A stretch of 64,000 bases of DNA from Streptomyces sp. NBC_01283 (GCF_041435335.1 NZ_CP108430.1:1798001-1862000); one strand, 5' to 3'. Shown: positions 17,306 to 26,790, counted from the stretch's first letter. The notes: generated by a model from the letters alone, not told the origin. Made by a program: numbers and translations.

Positions 17306-17407
17306 AACCCCCTGACGACGTCGCTCCCGTCCTGCCGTCGCGCCCCGCGGTGTCCCGAAACGCGTTGCCCCTGACCGCGCTTCATCTCACGCAACCGCGA
17401 GGACCAC

Positions 17408-19039
17408 ATGTCTACTTCCCCCACTTCCATCACCTGCACGTCGCTCGACTTCACCTGGCCGGACGGGACCGGCGTCTTCGACGGTTTCCAGGCGGCCTTC
17501 GGGACCGGCAGGACCGGCCTCATCGGTGTCAACGGGTCAGGAAAATCAACCCTGTTGAAGCTTCTGGCCGGTGAGCTCACACCGAACGAGGGCGCCGTCC
17601 GCGTCGCGGGCGAGATCGGGTACCTGCCGCAGAACATCACCCTCGACACCGGTCTGCGCGTCGACGAGGTGCTCGGCATCGCGGCAACTCGCGCCGCCCT
17701 GCACGCCATTGAGGCGGGTGACGTGGCCGAGGAGCACTTCACCGCGGTCGGTGACGACTGGGACGTGGAGGAGCGCGCCGTCGCGACCCTCGACCAGCTC
17801 GGCCTCGGCCACATCGGCCTGGACCGCACCACCGGCGAGGTGTCGGGCGGCGAGTCCGTGCTGCTGCGCCTCGCCGCGCTGCTGCTGCGCCGGCCCGACG
17901 TGCTCCTGCTCGACGAACCCACCAACAACCTCGACCTGTACGCCCGTCGGCGCCTGTACGCGGCCGTCGACGGATGGTCCGGGGTCCTGGTCGTGGTCAG
18001 CCACGACCGTGAACTCCTCGATCTGGTCGACCAGATCGCCGACCTGCGGGACGGGGAGCTCAAGTGGTACGGAGGAAACTTCTCCGCGTACGAGGAGGCC
18101 CTCGCCGCCGAGCAGGACGCGGCGGAGCGCATGGTGCGCGTCGCCGAGTCCGACCTGAAGAAGCAGAAGCGTGAACTGGCCGATGCCCAGGTGAAGTTGG
18201 CCCGCCGAAAGCGGTACGGCCAGAAGATGTGGGACACCAAGCGCGAGCCGAAGGTCGTCATGGGCGAGCGCAAGCGCCAGGCCCAGGTGTCCGCGGGCAA
18301 GCACCGCATCATGCACGAGGAGAAACTCAGCGAGGCCAAGGAGCGCCTGGACGATGCCGTCGAGGCGGTGCGGGACGACGACGAGATCCGCGTCGACCTG
18401 CCGCACACCGCGGTCCCGCCGGGCCGCACGGTCCTCACGCTGAGCAATCTGTCCCTGCGTTACGGAGCGCGCGTACAGGGCGAGTTCGAGCTGCGCGGAC
18501 CCGAGCGGGTCGCGCTGGTAGGCCGCAACGGCGCGGGCAAGACCACGCTGCTGCGGACCATCGCCGGAGAGCTGGCGGCCGTGGAAGGAGAGGCACTGGC
18601 GCACGTCCCGCTGCGCTTCCTGCCGCAGCGGCTCGACGTGCTCGACGAGGAGCTCACCGTGGCCGAGAACGTGGCACGCTACGCCCCCGGCGCCACCAAC
18701 AACCGGATCCGGGCCCGCCTGGCCCGCTTCCTGTTCAAGGGGGCACGGGCCGACCAGCGGGCGGCGACCCTGTCGGGCGGCGAGCGGTTCCGGGCGGCAC
18801 TGGCCGCCCTGCTGCTCGCGGAACCGGCGCCGCAGCTCCTGATGCTCGACGAGCCGACGAACAACCTCGACATGGCGAGCGCGAAGCAGCTGGCCACGGC
18901 CCTGGAGTCGTACGAGGGAGCGCTGATCGTGGCCAGTCACGACGTGGCGTTCCTGGAGTCGATCGGCATCACGCGCTGGCTGCTTCTCGACGGAGAAATG
19001 AAAGAAATCACGACAGAAGCTGTCGGGTATTTTGACTAG
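17408..19039 (+). CDS. ABC-F family ATPase (ribosome-protection / antibiotic-resistance type)
   Basis: 543 residues, two ABC domains on one chain and no membrane segments. Domain 1 has Walker A GVNGSGKST (about 38-46), signature VSGGES and Walker B DVLLLDEPTNN. Domain 2 has GRNGAGKTT (about 374-382), LSGGERFR and LLMLDEPTNNLD. Between them lies a charged helical interdomain linker (about 235-320) that in resistance-type members reaches into the ribosome. ABC-F proteins with this arrangement dislodge macrolides, lincosamides, streptogramins or pleuromutilins from the 50S subunit. A roughly 240-base leader with a mini-ORF and alternative hairpins supports drug-induced expression. AGGA precedes the ATG. 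The stop abuts the UvrA-like gene, implying co-transcription. Confidence 0.9.
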   Translation: MSTSPTSITCTSLDFTWPDGTGVFDGFQAAFGTGRTGLIGVNGSGKSTLLKLLAGELTPNEGAVRVAGEIGYLPQNITLDTGLRVDEVLGIAATRAALHAIEAGDVAEEHFTAVGDDWDVEERAVATLDQLGLGHIGLDRTTGEVSGGESVLLRLAALLLRRPDVLLLDEPTNNLDLYARRRLYAAVDGWSGVLVVVSHDRELLDLVDQIADLRDGELKWYGGNFSAYEEALAAEQDAAERMVRVAESDLKKQKRELADAQVKLARRKRYGQKMWDTKREPKVVMGERKRQAQVSAGKHRIMHEEKLSEAKERLDDAVEAVRDDDEIRVDLPHTAVPPGRTVLTLSNLSLRYGARVQGEFELRGPERVALVGRNGAGKTTLLRTIAGELAAVEGEALAHVPLRFLPQRLDVLDEELTVAENVARYAPGATNNRIRARLARFLFKGARADQRAATLSGGERFRAALAALLLAEPAPQLLMLDEPTNNLDMASAKQLATALESYEGALIVASHDVAFLESIGITRWLLLDGEMKEITTEAVGYFD

Positions 19040-19049
19040 CTTCGCCTGT

Positions 19050-21341
19050 ATGCACCAGTACATCACCATCACAGGAGCCCGTGAGAACAACCTCAAGGAG
19101 GTGAGCCTGCGCATCCCGAAGGACCGGCTCACGGTCTTCACCGGCGTATCGGGGTCGGGGAAGTCATCGGTCGTGTTCGACACGATCGCGGTCGAGTCGC
19201 AGCGTCAGCTGAACGAGACCTTCACGTGGTTCGTCCGCAACCGGCTGCCGAAGTACGAGCGGCCGCACGCGGAGACCATCGAGGATCTCTCGCCCGCGAT
19301 CGTCGTCGACCAGCGGCCGGTCGGCGGTCACTCCCGGTCCACGGTGGGCACGATGACGGACATCTACGCGGTGATGCGCGTGCTGTTCTCGCGGCACGGC
19401 ACACCGAGTGCCGGCCCGGCCACCGCGTACTCGTTCAACGACCCGGCGGGCATGTGTCCCCGGTGCCACGGCCTGGGCAGGACCGTCCGGCCCGACTACG
19501 ACCGCATCCTGGACCCCGCCAAGTCCCTGGCGGACGGCGCGATCCTCTTCCCGCCGTTCGCCGCGGGGACCTGGCAGGGCCAGACCTACACCCACACCAC
19601 CGACCTGGACACGCACAAGCCGGTGGGCCAATTCGACGCGCGGGAGCGGGAGTTCCTCCTGCGCGGCGGCAAGCACGGCGGCAAGGTCAGCGTCGACAAC
19701 ACCGGCGGCGCGCGGGACATCGACTACGAAGGGCTCGCCGACCGCTTCGAACGGCTCTACCTCAACCGCGATCTGTCGTCGCTCTCCCAGAAGACCCGCG
19801 ACCTCGTGCAGCGCTTCCTCGTCGAGGGCGCGTGCGACCTCTGCGACGGGGCGCGGCTCAACGCGGCGGCGCTCGCCACCCGCATCGGCGGCATGAACAT
19901 CGCCGAGGCCTCGCGGATGGAGGTCACCGACCTCATCGCCGCCCTGGAGCGGATCGACGACCCGGTGGCGGGCCCGATCGCGGCGGCGGCCGTGGCGGCG
20001 CTCGAACGGATCGAGGCGATCGGCCTCGGCTACCTCAGCCTGGGCCGCGAGACGTCCACGCTGTCCGGCGGCGAGGGGCAGCGCCTGAAGACGGTGCGGC
20101 ACCTCGGCTCCAGCCTGACCGGCATGACGTACATCTTCGACGAGCCGAGCGTCGGCCTGCACCCGCGTGACGTGGGGCGGCTCAACGACCTGCTGCTGCG
20201 CCTGCGCGACAAGGGGAACACCGTCCTGGTCGTCGAGCACGACCCGGACGTGATCGCCGTCGCCGACCACGTCGTCGACATGGGCCCGGCGGCGGGCACG
20301 GGCGGCGGCCTGGTCGTCTTCGAGGGGACGCCGGACGAGCTGCGGCACGCCGACACGCTCACGGGCCGGCACCTGCGGCGCTCGACGGGCATCAAGGAGA
20401 ACCCGCGCGAGGCCATCGGCGGGCGGTGGGTCAAGGGCGCCGCCCTGCACAACCTCAAGGACGTCAGCGTGCGCGTGCCGACTGGGGTGCTCACGGCGGT
20501 GACGGGCGTCGCGGGCTCGGGCAAGAGCACGCTGGTGTCGCGGGCGTTCGTCGCCGAGCACCCGGACGCCGTGGTCGTGGACCAGTCGGGCATCGGCATC
20601 TCGGGCCGCTCCACCCCGGCGACGTACCTCGGGATCATGGACTCGCTGCGCAAGCTCTTCGCGCGGGAGACCGGCCGGGAGGCGGGGCTCTTCAGCTTCA
20701 ACTCCGGTGGCGCGTGCGAGAGCTGCCAGGGCCGCGGGATCATCTACAGCGACCTCGCCTTCATGGATCCGGTGACGACCACCTGCGAGGCGTGCGAGGG
20801 GCGCCGCTTCAAGGACGAGGTGCTCCGGCTGACCGTCGGCGGCAGCTCCATCGCCGATGTGCTCGACATGACGGCCGAGCGCGCCCTCGGCTTCTTCGCC
20901 GCGGTCGACGACACGGCGATGCGCCGCCGGCTGCGGGCCCTGCACGACGTGGGGCTCACCTACCTGACGCTCGGGCAGCCCCTGAGCACCCTCTCGGGTG
21001 GCGAGCGGCAGCGCATCAAGCTCGCCACCCAGCTGCACCGCACCGGCACCACATACGTCCTGGACGAGCCGACGACCGGCCTGCACATGGCCGACGTGGA
21101 CGGGCTGCTCGGCCTCCTGGACCGGCTCGTCGACGCCGGGAACACCGTGCTGGTCGTCGAGCACAACCTGCAGGTCGTCAAGCACGCGGACTGGGTGATC
21201 GACCTCGGGCCCGACGGCGGCAAGCACGGCGGGCAGGTCGTCTTCGAGGGCACGCCGGCACAGCTGATCGACGCGGACGGCTCGTTCACCGCCGATCATC
21301 TGCGACGAGACCTGGGCCTGGACCCCTCCCACGCTGCATGA
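19050..21341 (+). CDS. UvrA-like ATPase (DrrC-type, short UvrA paralog)
   Basis: 763 residues, about 200 shorter than housekeeping UvrA (around 950) and close to DrrC, the daunorubicin-resistance UvrA homolog. Seen: Walker A GVSGSGKSS (about 32-40), zinc-type pair CPRCHGLGR, signature LSGGEGQRLK, IFDEPSVGLHP; then GVAGSGKST, the zinc finger CESC and CEAC, LSGGERQRIK and VLDEPTTGLH. The missing length lies in the UvrB-binding and insertion regions of the N-terminal half, so it may remove DNA-bound drug rather than feed excision repair (inference from family). The ATG at 19050 lacks a Shine-Dalgarno; a TTG at 19032 overlaps the ABC-F stop and would allow coupling. Confidence 0.88.
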   Translation: MHQYITITGARENNLKEVSLRIPKDRLTVFTGVSGSGKSSVVFDTIAVESQRQLNETFTWFVRNRLPKYERPHAETIEDLSPAIVVDQRPVGGHSRSTVGTMTDIYAVMRVLFSRHGTPSAGPATAYSFNDPAGMCPRCHGLGRTVRPDYDRILDPAKSLADGAILFPPFAAGTWQGQTYTHTTDLDTHKPVGQFDAREREFLLRGGKHGGKVSVDNTGGARDIDYEGLADRFERLYLNRDLSSLSQKTRDLVQRFLVEGACDLCDGARLNAAALATRIGGMNIAEASRMEVTDLIAALERIDDPVAGPIAAAAVAALERIEAIGLGYLSLGRETSTLSGGEGQRLKTVRHLGSSLTGMTYIFDEPSVGLHPRDVGRLNDLLLRLRDKGNTVLVVEHDPDVIAVADHVVDMGPAAGTGGGLVVFEGTPDELRHADTLTGRHLRRSTGIKENPREAIGGRWVKGAALHNLKDVSVRVPTGVLTAVTGVAGSGKSTLVSRAFVAEHPDAVVVDQSGIGISGRSTPATYLGIMDSLRKLFARETGREAGLFSFNSGGACESCQGRGIIYSDLAFMDPVTTTCEACEGRRFKDEVLRLTVGGSSIADVLDMTAERALGFFAAVDDTAMRRRLRALHDVGLTYLTLGQPLSTLSGGERQRIKLATQLHRTGTTYVLDEPTTGLHMADVDGLLGLLDRLVDAGNTVLVVEHNLQVVKHADWVIDLGPDGGKHGGQVVFEGTPAQLIDADGSFTADHLRRDLGLDPSHAA

Positions 21342-21359
21342 TGTGCGACAGCACCCCGG

Positions 21360-21375
21360 CCCGGCGCGCGCCGGG
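21360..21375 (+). terminator. GC palindrome after the UvrA-like gene
   Basis: CCCGGCGCGCGCCGGG is a perfect 16-bp palindrome 19 bases after the uvrA-like stop. It is a likely weak terminator or processing stem ahead of the dimethylargininase gene. Confidence 0.45.
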
Positions 21376-21417
21376 CGGGGAGCGCCCCCGCCGTTCCACC
21401 CCTACGGAGAACATCCC

Positions 21418-22194
21418 GTGCCCAGCACGAAAGCGCTGATCCGCCGGCCAGGACCGCGTCTCGCAGAAGGCCTGGTCACACACGTCGAGCGGACCCCGGT
21501 CGACACGGCCCTCGCTTTCGATCAGTGGGTGGCATACGCCGGAGCGCTGCGGGCGCACGGCTGGGAGACGGTCGAGGTGGAGCCCGCCGACGACTGCCCG
21601 GACTCGGTCTTCGTCGAGGACACGGTCGTCGTCTTCCGCAACGTCGCGCTGATCGCCCGGCCGGGCGCCGAGTCGCGGCGGCCGGAGACGGCCGCCGTGG
21701 AGGAGGCCGTGGCCCGGCTCGGCGCCTCCGTGAACTGGGTGTGGGAGCCGGGCACGCTGGACGGCGGAGACATCCTCAAGGTCGGCGACACGATCTACGT
21801 GGGCCGCGGCGGGCGTACGAACGCCCACGGCGTCCGGCAGCTGCGGGCCGTCTTCGAACCGCTGGGGGCGCGGGTCGTGGCCGTCCCCGTCAGCAAGGTG
21901 CTGCATCTGAAGTCGGCGGTGACGGCGCTGCCGGACGGCACGGTCATCGGCCACCCGCCGCTCGTGGACTCCCCCTCGCTCTTCCCGCGCTTCCTGCCCG
22001 TGCCCGAGGAGTCCGGGGCCCACGTGGTGCTGCTCGGTGGCTCGAAACTGCTGCTCGCGGCGAGCGCCCCGAAGAGTGCCGAGCTGCTCGCGGACCTCGG
22101 TTTCGATCCGGTCGTGGTGGATATCAGCGAGTTCGAGAAGCTTGAGGGCTGTGTGACATGCCTCTCAGTGCGACTCAGGGAGCTGTACGCCTGA
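21418..22194 (+). CDS. ddaH: N(G),N(G)-dimethylarginine dimethylaminohydrolase (DDAH)
   Basis: 258 residues from the GTG at 21418, the same length as the known streptomycete DDAH. Seen: RRPGPRLAEGL, DSVFVEDTVVV with substrate-binding Asp/Glu, the GTLDGGDIL block, the catalytic histidine region LHLKSAVTALPDG, and the nucleophilic cysteine near the C-terminus in KLEGCVTCLSVRLR. The enzyme hydrolyses methylated arginines to citrulline and methylamines. The upstream ATG-rich 60 bases contain no better start, and ACGGAG lies nine bases before the GTG. It is monocistronic or weakly linked to the UvrA-like gene. Arginine deiminase is the alternative, but the length and the GTLDGGD pattern favour DDAH. 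Confidence 0.9.
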   Translation: MPSTKALIRRPGPRLAEGLVTHVERTPVDTALAFDQWVAYAGALRAHGWETVEVEPADDCPDSVFVEDTVVVFRNVALIARPGAESRRPETAAVEEAVARLGASVNWVWEPGTLDGGDILKVGDTIYVGRGGRTNAHGVRQLRAVFEPLGARVVAVPVSKVLHLKSAVTALPDGTVIGHPPLVDSPSLFPRFLPVPEESGAHVVLLGGSKLLLAASAPKSAELLADLGFDPVVVDISEFEKLEGCVTCLSVRLRELYA

Positions 22195-22263
22195 CCAGTC
22201 CTGGGGCGGGTGGGACGCGAGAGGCCTCTGGGGCCCGCCGACTCAGCCACTTTACGGAGGGCT

Positions 22264-22298
22264 TAACCTACGGCAACGTAACCTACGACACCGTAGGT
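22264..22298. promoter_or_regulatory. Operator upstream of the acyl-ACP desaturase gene
   Basis: ACCTACG-ACAC-CGTAGGT (22281-22298) is a perfect 7-bp dyad. The left half is duplicated: 15-bp units TAACCTACGGCAACG (22264-22278) and TAACCTACGACACCG (22279-22293) are direct repeats, and CCTACGG (22267) also pairs with CCGTAGG (22291-22297). The pattern suggests two adjacent sites for a TetR-like lipid regulator. Confidence 0.6.
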
Positions 22299-22376
22299 AG
22301 GTAGCACCCGCTCGTGCTTCCGCGTAACCCCTACGCACGTAATCCGCAAAAAAACTCCCGTCCCCCTGGAGCCCCC

Positions 22377-23348
22377 GTGACGATCACCTCTCCTCATCTC
22401 GGCAGCACGGACGACTGGACCGATGCCCGGTTGCTGTTCGCCCTGGAAGAAGTGGTCGAGAAGGAGCTCAACCGCCACCTGAAGGTGGCGAAGGACTGGA
22501 TGCCGCACGAGTACGTGCCGTTCTCCGACGCCCGGAACTTCCCCGGCTACTTCGAGGACGGCCAGGCCTGGGAGCCCGAGCAGTCCAAGGTGACCGACAT
22601 CGGCAAGATCGCCCTTGTCGTCAACCTGCTGACCGAGGACAACCTCCCCAGCTACCACCACGAGATCGCCTCCCTCTTCGGCCGCGACGGCGCCTGGGGC
22701 ACCTGGGTGCACCGCTGGACCGCCGAGGAGGGCCGCCACGGCATCGTGATGCGCGACTACCTCTTGGCCTCGCGTGCCGTGGACCCGGACAAGCTCGAGC
22801 AGTTCCGCATGGCGCACATGGCCGAGGGCTTCGAGTCCGACAACCGGCACTCGATGCTGCACTCGGTCGCGTACGTGGCCTTCCAGGAGCTCGCGACCCG
22901 CGTCTCGCACCGCAACACCGGCCACCAGTCGGGCGACCCGGTCTGCGACCGGATGCTGGCGCGCATCGCCACCGACGAGAACCTGCACATGGTCTTCTAC
23001 CGCAACCTCCTGGGCGCGGCCTTCGAGCTCGCCCCGGATCTGACGATGCAGTCCGTGCGTGACGTCGTGGTCGACTTCCGGATGCCCGGTCACGGCATGC
23101 CCGGCTTCGAGCGGGCCGCCGCGCAGATGGCGATCGGCGAGATCTACAACATGCGCATCCACCACGACGACGTGATCCAGCCCGTCCTTCGCTACCTGAA
23201 GGTCCTGGACATCGACGGGCTCGGCCCCGACGGTCTCAAGGCGCAGGAGGAGCTCGGCCTGTACATGAACGGGCTCGACAGCGAGGCCAGCAAGTTCGAC
23301 GAGAAGCTTGCCGCCCGCAAGGCGCGGATGGCGGCTCGGGGGAAGTAG
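22377..23348 (+). CDS. Acyl-ACP desaturase (soluble di-iron, FAB desaturase family)
   Basis: 323 residues from the GTG at 22377 (GGAG six bases upstream). The di-iron carboxylate ligands are visible: WTAEEGRHG (EExxH, about residue 120) and ATDENLHMVF (DExxH, about 205), plus an early Glu in LEEVVEKELNRHL and Glu in FQELATRVSHRNTG. The enzyme introduces a double bond into saturated acyl-ACP (stearoyl-ACP type), using ferredoxin and oxygen, and adjusts membrane fluidity. An ATG at 22314 in frame adds a proline/arginine-rich tail with no family match, so I reject it. A perfect palindrome 80-110 bases upstream suggests transcriptional control by lipid status. Confidence 0.93.
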   Translation: MTITSPHLGSTDDWTDARLLFALEEVVEKELNRHLKVAKDWMPHEYVPFSDARNFPGYFEDGQAWEPEQSKVTDIGKIALVVNLLTEDNLPSYHHEIASLFGRDGAWGTWVHRWTAEEGRHGIVMRDYLLASRAVDPDKLEQFRMAHMAEGFESDNRHSMLHSVAYVAFQELATRVSHRNTGHQSGDPVCDRMLARIATDENLHMVFYRNLLGAAFELAPDLTMQSVRDVVVDFRMPGHGMPGFERAAAQMAIGEIYNMRIHHDDVIQPVLRYLKVLDIDGLGPDGLKAQEELGLYMNGLDSEASKFDEKLAARKARMAARGK

Positions 23349-23356
23349 CCCCCGCA

Positions 23357-23410
23357 GGGTGGGCGGGCCTCGGCCCGTCGCGTCAGCGGCGGATCGTCTC
23401 CCGCCCACCC
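23357..23410. terminator. Bidirectional terminator after the desaturase gene
   Basis: GGGTGGGCGGG (23357-23367) and CCCGCCCACCC (23400-23410) form a perfect 11-bp stem with a structured 32-base loop. It lies in the 79 bases between the convergent desaturase and HEAT-protein genes. Confidence 0.65.
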
Positions 23411-23427
23411 GGCCGATCACCCCGTGG

Positions 23428-26400
23428 TCACTCGTACGACGTGCACACCGCCAGCGCCGCGTCCCGGACGTCCGGCACGGCGTGGGCCCGCAAGGACACC
23501 AGCAGGCCACGCCACGGCGCGGACCAATTCGTCCGCTCTCCCAGCGCGTCGGTCAGCGCCAGGGCGAAGAGCCCGTTCGCGTGGCCGCCCCCATCCACGA
23601 GGCGGTGCGCCACCGGCAGCAGGCCGGCCGCCCTGCCCGGGTACTCCGTGTCCGCGAGCCGCTCCGTGAGCGCCAGCGCGGACCGCGCCGCCAGCGCCGG
23701 CCGCCCCTCGTGCAACCGGGCCAGCCGCAGCAGTGCCTCGCCCACCTCTTCGGGCTCCCCGTCCACGTCCACCGCCGCCACCAGGATCTCCGCGGCCTGC
23801 GGCACGTGGTCCGCGTACCCGACGAGGAGGCCGCCCGCCGCGAGACCGGGCGCCCGGTATGCCTCGACCTCTTCCGCCAGCGTCTGCGCCACGTACTCGA
23901 TCCGCCGCCGCGCGGGCAGATCCCGGTCCGGCGACTCGGGCACATCGGTGCCCGCGAGGGCCGCGAGCGCCCCGCACAGGGCCTCGGTGCCGCCGGGCGC
24001 GGTCGCCGCCGCCGTCACCAGACCCCGCGCGGCCACCTGCCACGTGGCCCGCCGGCCGAGGTCCGCGACCGCGTCCGCCAGGACCGCAGCCGCGTCCGGT
24101 GACCACGGGGCCCATCGCGCGAGCGCGTCGAGCGCGCCGGCCGCCACCTCGTCGTCCTGCGTGCCGACCGTCTCGCGTACGAGGCGTGCGTACCGCTCCC
24201 GATGCCCCTCCGCCAGGTCGAGCGGCCGTACCCGGAGCACGGCCGTCCGCAGCACCGCCTCGCCCCCGGCGGCGTCGCTCAGTAGCCCCCACACCCGTTC
24301 CTCGCCGAGCAGTCCGCCCGCGAAGGCCACACAGGCCGCCCGTACGTCGCGGTGGGCGTCCGGCGCCTCGTAGGCGTCGGCGAGCAGCGCCGCCGCCTCG
24401 GCCGCCGGAAGGCGCACGGCGGCCAGCCGGGCCGCCTCCTTGCGGCTCGTCACCTTCTTGCCGGGCCCGCCCAGGACCTCCCGGAGCAGCTCCGCGAGCC
24501 GGGAGGGCGCGACATGGCGTGACGCCTGCGTCGCCGCGTAGACCGCGACCCGCGCCCGCTCGCCGCCCGCGTGCGCGAGCAGTTCGGGCAGCGCGTCACC
24601 GGGCCGGGAGATGTGGGCGAGGGCGCCGAGAGCCGCCTCGGCGAGCACCGTGTCGGGCGATTCGGTCCAGCGGCGCACGAGATCCTCCCCCGGGCCCGGG
24701 ACGTGGGCGCCGCGCCCGATCGCCGCCGCCCGGTCCCGTTGCGGCAGTCCCGCGTCACCGGCCGTCCGCGCCAACTGCCGTGCGTACGCCGCCTGCTGAC
24801 GCGGGAGCCAGCGGTGGATGTGCCGGGCGTCCGCCCGCACGGTCCACGCCGCGCCCTTGACCAGGAACCTGCCGTACGGGGGCCTATCGGACAGGAGCGG
24901 GTCGAGCAGGTCCGTGCGGCGGCCGCACACGACGTCGAGGACCGGAGCCAGCACACCCGTCGACGGCTCCTGCGCGAGGACCCTCGCGACACGCTCGTCG
25001 CGGGTCTCGGCCGGTTCGAGCCACAGGCCGATCGCCCTCGACATGGTGGCGTTGCTGCCGAACCGGATGGCCTGCCAGAGGAGTTCCTGGAGTTCGGGCA
25101 TGCCCGCGGCACGTCGTCCGACCGCGCGGGCCAGCGCGAAGGTGAGGCTGTGGTCGGCCTTCTCCGCACCCGCCTCGATCCAGGGCCGCAACGCCTCGAA
25201 GACGTCGTGCTCCTGGCCGCGGCGCAGGGTGTGGTCGAGGCGTCCGAGGTCGGCGCCGCCGGTGTTGCCGGAGATCCGGACGAGGGTGCGCAGCGCCCAG
25301 TTCACCAGCTCCGGCCGTCCGTCGGCCGCGTGTTCGCGCAGCACGGCGACGGCCAAGCGACTGAGCCCGCCGCGGGTGGCGTAGGAGGAGTCGCGGGCCG
25401 CGACGGCGTCCGCGGAGATCCGGTCGAGGAACGGTTCGGCGTCGGCCCCGAAAAGGGCGGGCCGGGTCTCGGCGAGCGCGGTCAGGGCCGCGGCCCGCAC
25501 GGGGTCCTGCTCGTTCGCGAGCCGGGTCATCTCCTTGAGTACGGCGGTGACCTGGGCCTTCTCACCGGACCGGGCGGCATTGCGGACGAGCAGGGGCCAC
25601 GCCTCGGCACGGTCGTCGGCGGACGGCCGCCGGGTCGCCGCCACCAGCCGGTCACGCACCTCGGCACAGGGCAGGAAGGACTCGGCGAGCAGCACCGCAC
25701 TCCACTCCGCGCCCTGTTCCTTGGCCCGCTCGGCCATCCGCCGCGCCTCTTCGGCCACGGCGCTGCGGGGCAGTGCGCCGAGAATGACGTCGTCGACGCC
25801 GGTGAATACCGGGCCGCGCCCTTCGACGGCCCTCGCATGGACGGCGGCCCGGTCCGCGGGCGCGTGGGCGAGCATCAGCCGGGCGAGGCCTTCCGATGCG
25901 TCGGGGTCCTCGGCGACGGTGCGGGCGTACGTGAGGAGTTCGGGAGCGCCCGAGCGCGCGAGCTTGCGCAGCACGGACGCCGTGAGCGCACGACTGCGGC
26001 GCAGCGGCCACCCCCAGGCCCCGGAGAGGATCGTGAGCACGCGCCCCGGCGCCGCATCGGCCAGTACGCCCAGGCAGGGGCGGAGCCGCACGGGGAACGC
26101 ACTGGGTGCGAACCGGTCCAGCAGGTCGAGCACCCGCAGCGGCTCCGCCTCCGTGACGGCCGCGATCCCCGTCGCGTACCGCTGCCACCACGCGTCCCGC
26201 AGCGCTTCCGGCAGCGCTTCGAGCTCGCGCGCCGCGACATCCAGCAGGACACCCGCGTGCCGCCCGGCCAAGGGCCGCCATCCCCGCACGGAGTGGAAGA
26301 GCTCCGGCAGCAGCCGCTCCACCACGGGGCCCGAGCAGCCGGCCAGCAGCCTGGCCGCCTCGGCGTCACCCCACTGCCGCCGCAACGGGTCGACGAGGCG

Positions 26401-26790
26401 ATCGGCGAGCGCGGTGCGGCGCCCGGCGACGATCGCCCGAAGGAGTTGGCGCCGCACCGCCTCGGGAGCGTCGTCGAGCGCGGCCTCGAAGGCGGTGTCC
26501 GGCACCCCATGGCTCTCCGCGGCCCGCAGCGCGTGCCCCCGCACGAAGGGGTCGGGGGCGGCGAGCCGCGCCCCGGTCCACTCGGCGTCACGTCCGGCAC
26601 AGGCCAGCAGGATGGCCACCTGGCGCTCGTACGGGCCGCCGCTCTCCAGCTCCTCGAGAACGGACCGCAGCGCGCCACGGCCCGCGAAGTCCCGGGCGCT
26701 CTCGGCGATCTCCCGCATCCGCCGCGGGTACGGCAGGGGGTCGAGGTCGGCGAGCAGATAGCGGGCGGCGGTCTTCTCGGGCTGGGCCAT
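23428..26790 (-). CDS. Giant HEAT/ARM-repeat protein of unknown function
   Basis: 1120 residues, cytoplasmic: no signal peptide, no membrane helices, and no catalytic motif that I can recognise. The whole chain is an alternation of short amphipathic helices rich in Ala, Leu and Arg, e.g. DPFVRGHALRAAESHGV, DPVRAAALTALAETRP, SPDTVLAEAALGALAHISRP, DDEVAAGALDALARWAPWS. This is the signature of an alpha-solenoid scaffold of about 25 repeats. It is probably a protein-protein interaction platform. Two further HEAT-type proteins are encoded within this window. TTGACA lies close to the ATG, and no Shine-Dalgarno is visible. Long coding runs of CGC/GCG and the absence of a partner gene give no functional clue. 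Confidence 0.8.
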   Translation of the reverse strand: MAQPEKTAARYLLADLDPLPYPRRMREIAESARDFAGRGALRSVLEELESGGPYERQVAILLACAGRDAEWTGARLAAPDPFVRGHALRAAESHGVPDTAFEAALDDAPEAVRRQLLRAIVAGRRTALADRLVDPLRRQWGDAEAARLLAGCSGPVVERLLPELFHSVRGWRPLAGRHAGVLLDVAARELEALPEALRDAWWQRYATGIAAVTEAEPLRVLDLLDRFAPSAFPVRLRPCLGVLADAAPGRVLTILSGAWGWPLRRSRALTASVLRKLARSGAPELLTYARTVAEDPDASEGLARLMLAHAPADRAAVHARAVEGRGPVFTGVDDVILGALPRSAVAEEARRMAERAKEQGAEWSAVLLAESFLPCAEVRDRLVAATRRPSADDRAEAWPLLVRNAARSGEKAQVTAVLKEMTRLANEQDPVRAAALTALAETRPALFGADAEPFLDRISADAVAARDSSYATRGGLSRLAVAVLREHAADGRPELVNWALRTLVRISGNTGGADLGRLDHTLRRGQEHDVFEALRPWIEAGAEKADHSLTFALARAVGRRAAGMPELQELLWQAIRFGSNATMSRAIGLWLEPAETRDERVARVLAQEPSTGVLAPVLDVVCGRRTDLLDPLLSDRPPYGRFLVKGAAWTVRADARHIHRWLPRQQAAYARQLARTAGDAGLPQRDRAAAIGRGAHVPGPGEDLVRRWTESPDTVLAEAALGALAHISRPGDALPELLAHAGGERARVAVYAATQASRHVAPSRLAELLREVLGGPGKKVTSRKEAARLAAVRLPAAEAAALLADAYEAPDAHRDVRAACVAFAGGLLGEERVWGLLSDAAGGEAVLRTAVLRVRPLDLAEGHRERYARLVRETVGTQDDEVAAGALDALARWAPWSPDAAAVLADAVADLGRRATWQVAARGLVTAAATAPGGTEALCGALAALAGTDVPESPDRDLPARRRIEYVAQTLAEEVEAYRAPGLAAGGLLVGYADHVPQAAEILVAAVDVDGEPEEVGEALLRLARLHEGRPALAARSALALTERLADTEYPGRAAGLLPVAHRLVDGGGHANGLFALALTDALGERTNWSAPWRGLLVSLRAHAVPDVRDAALAVCTSYE

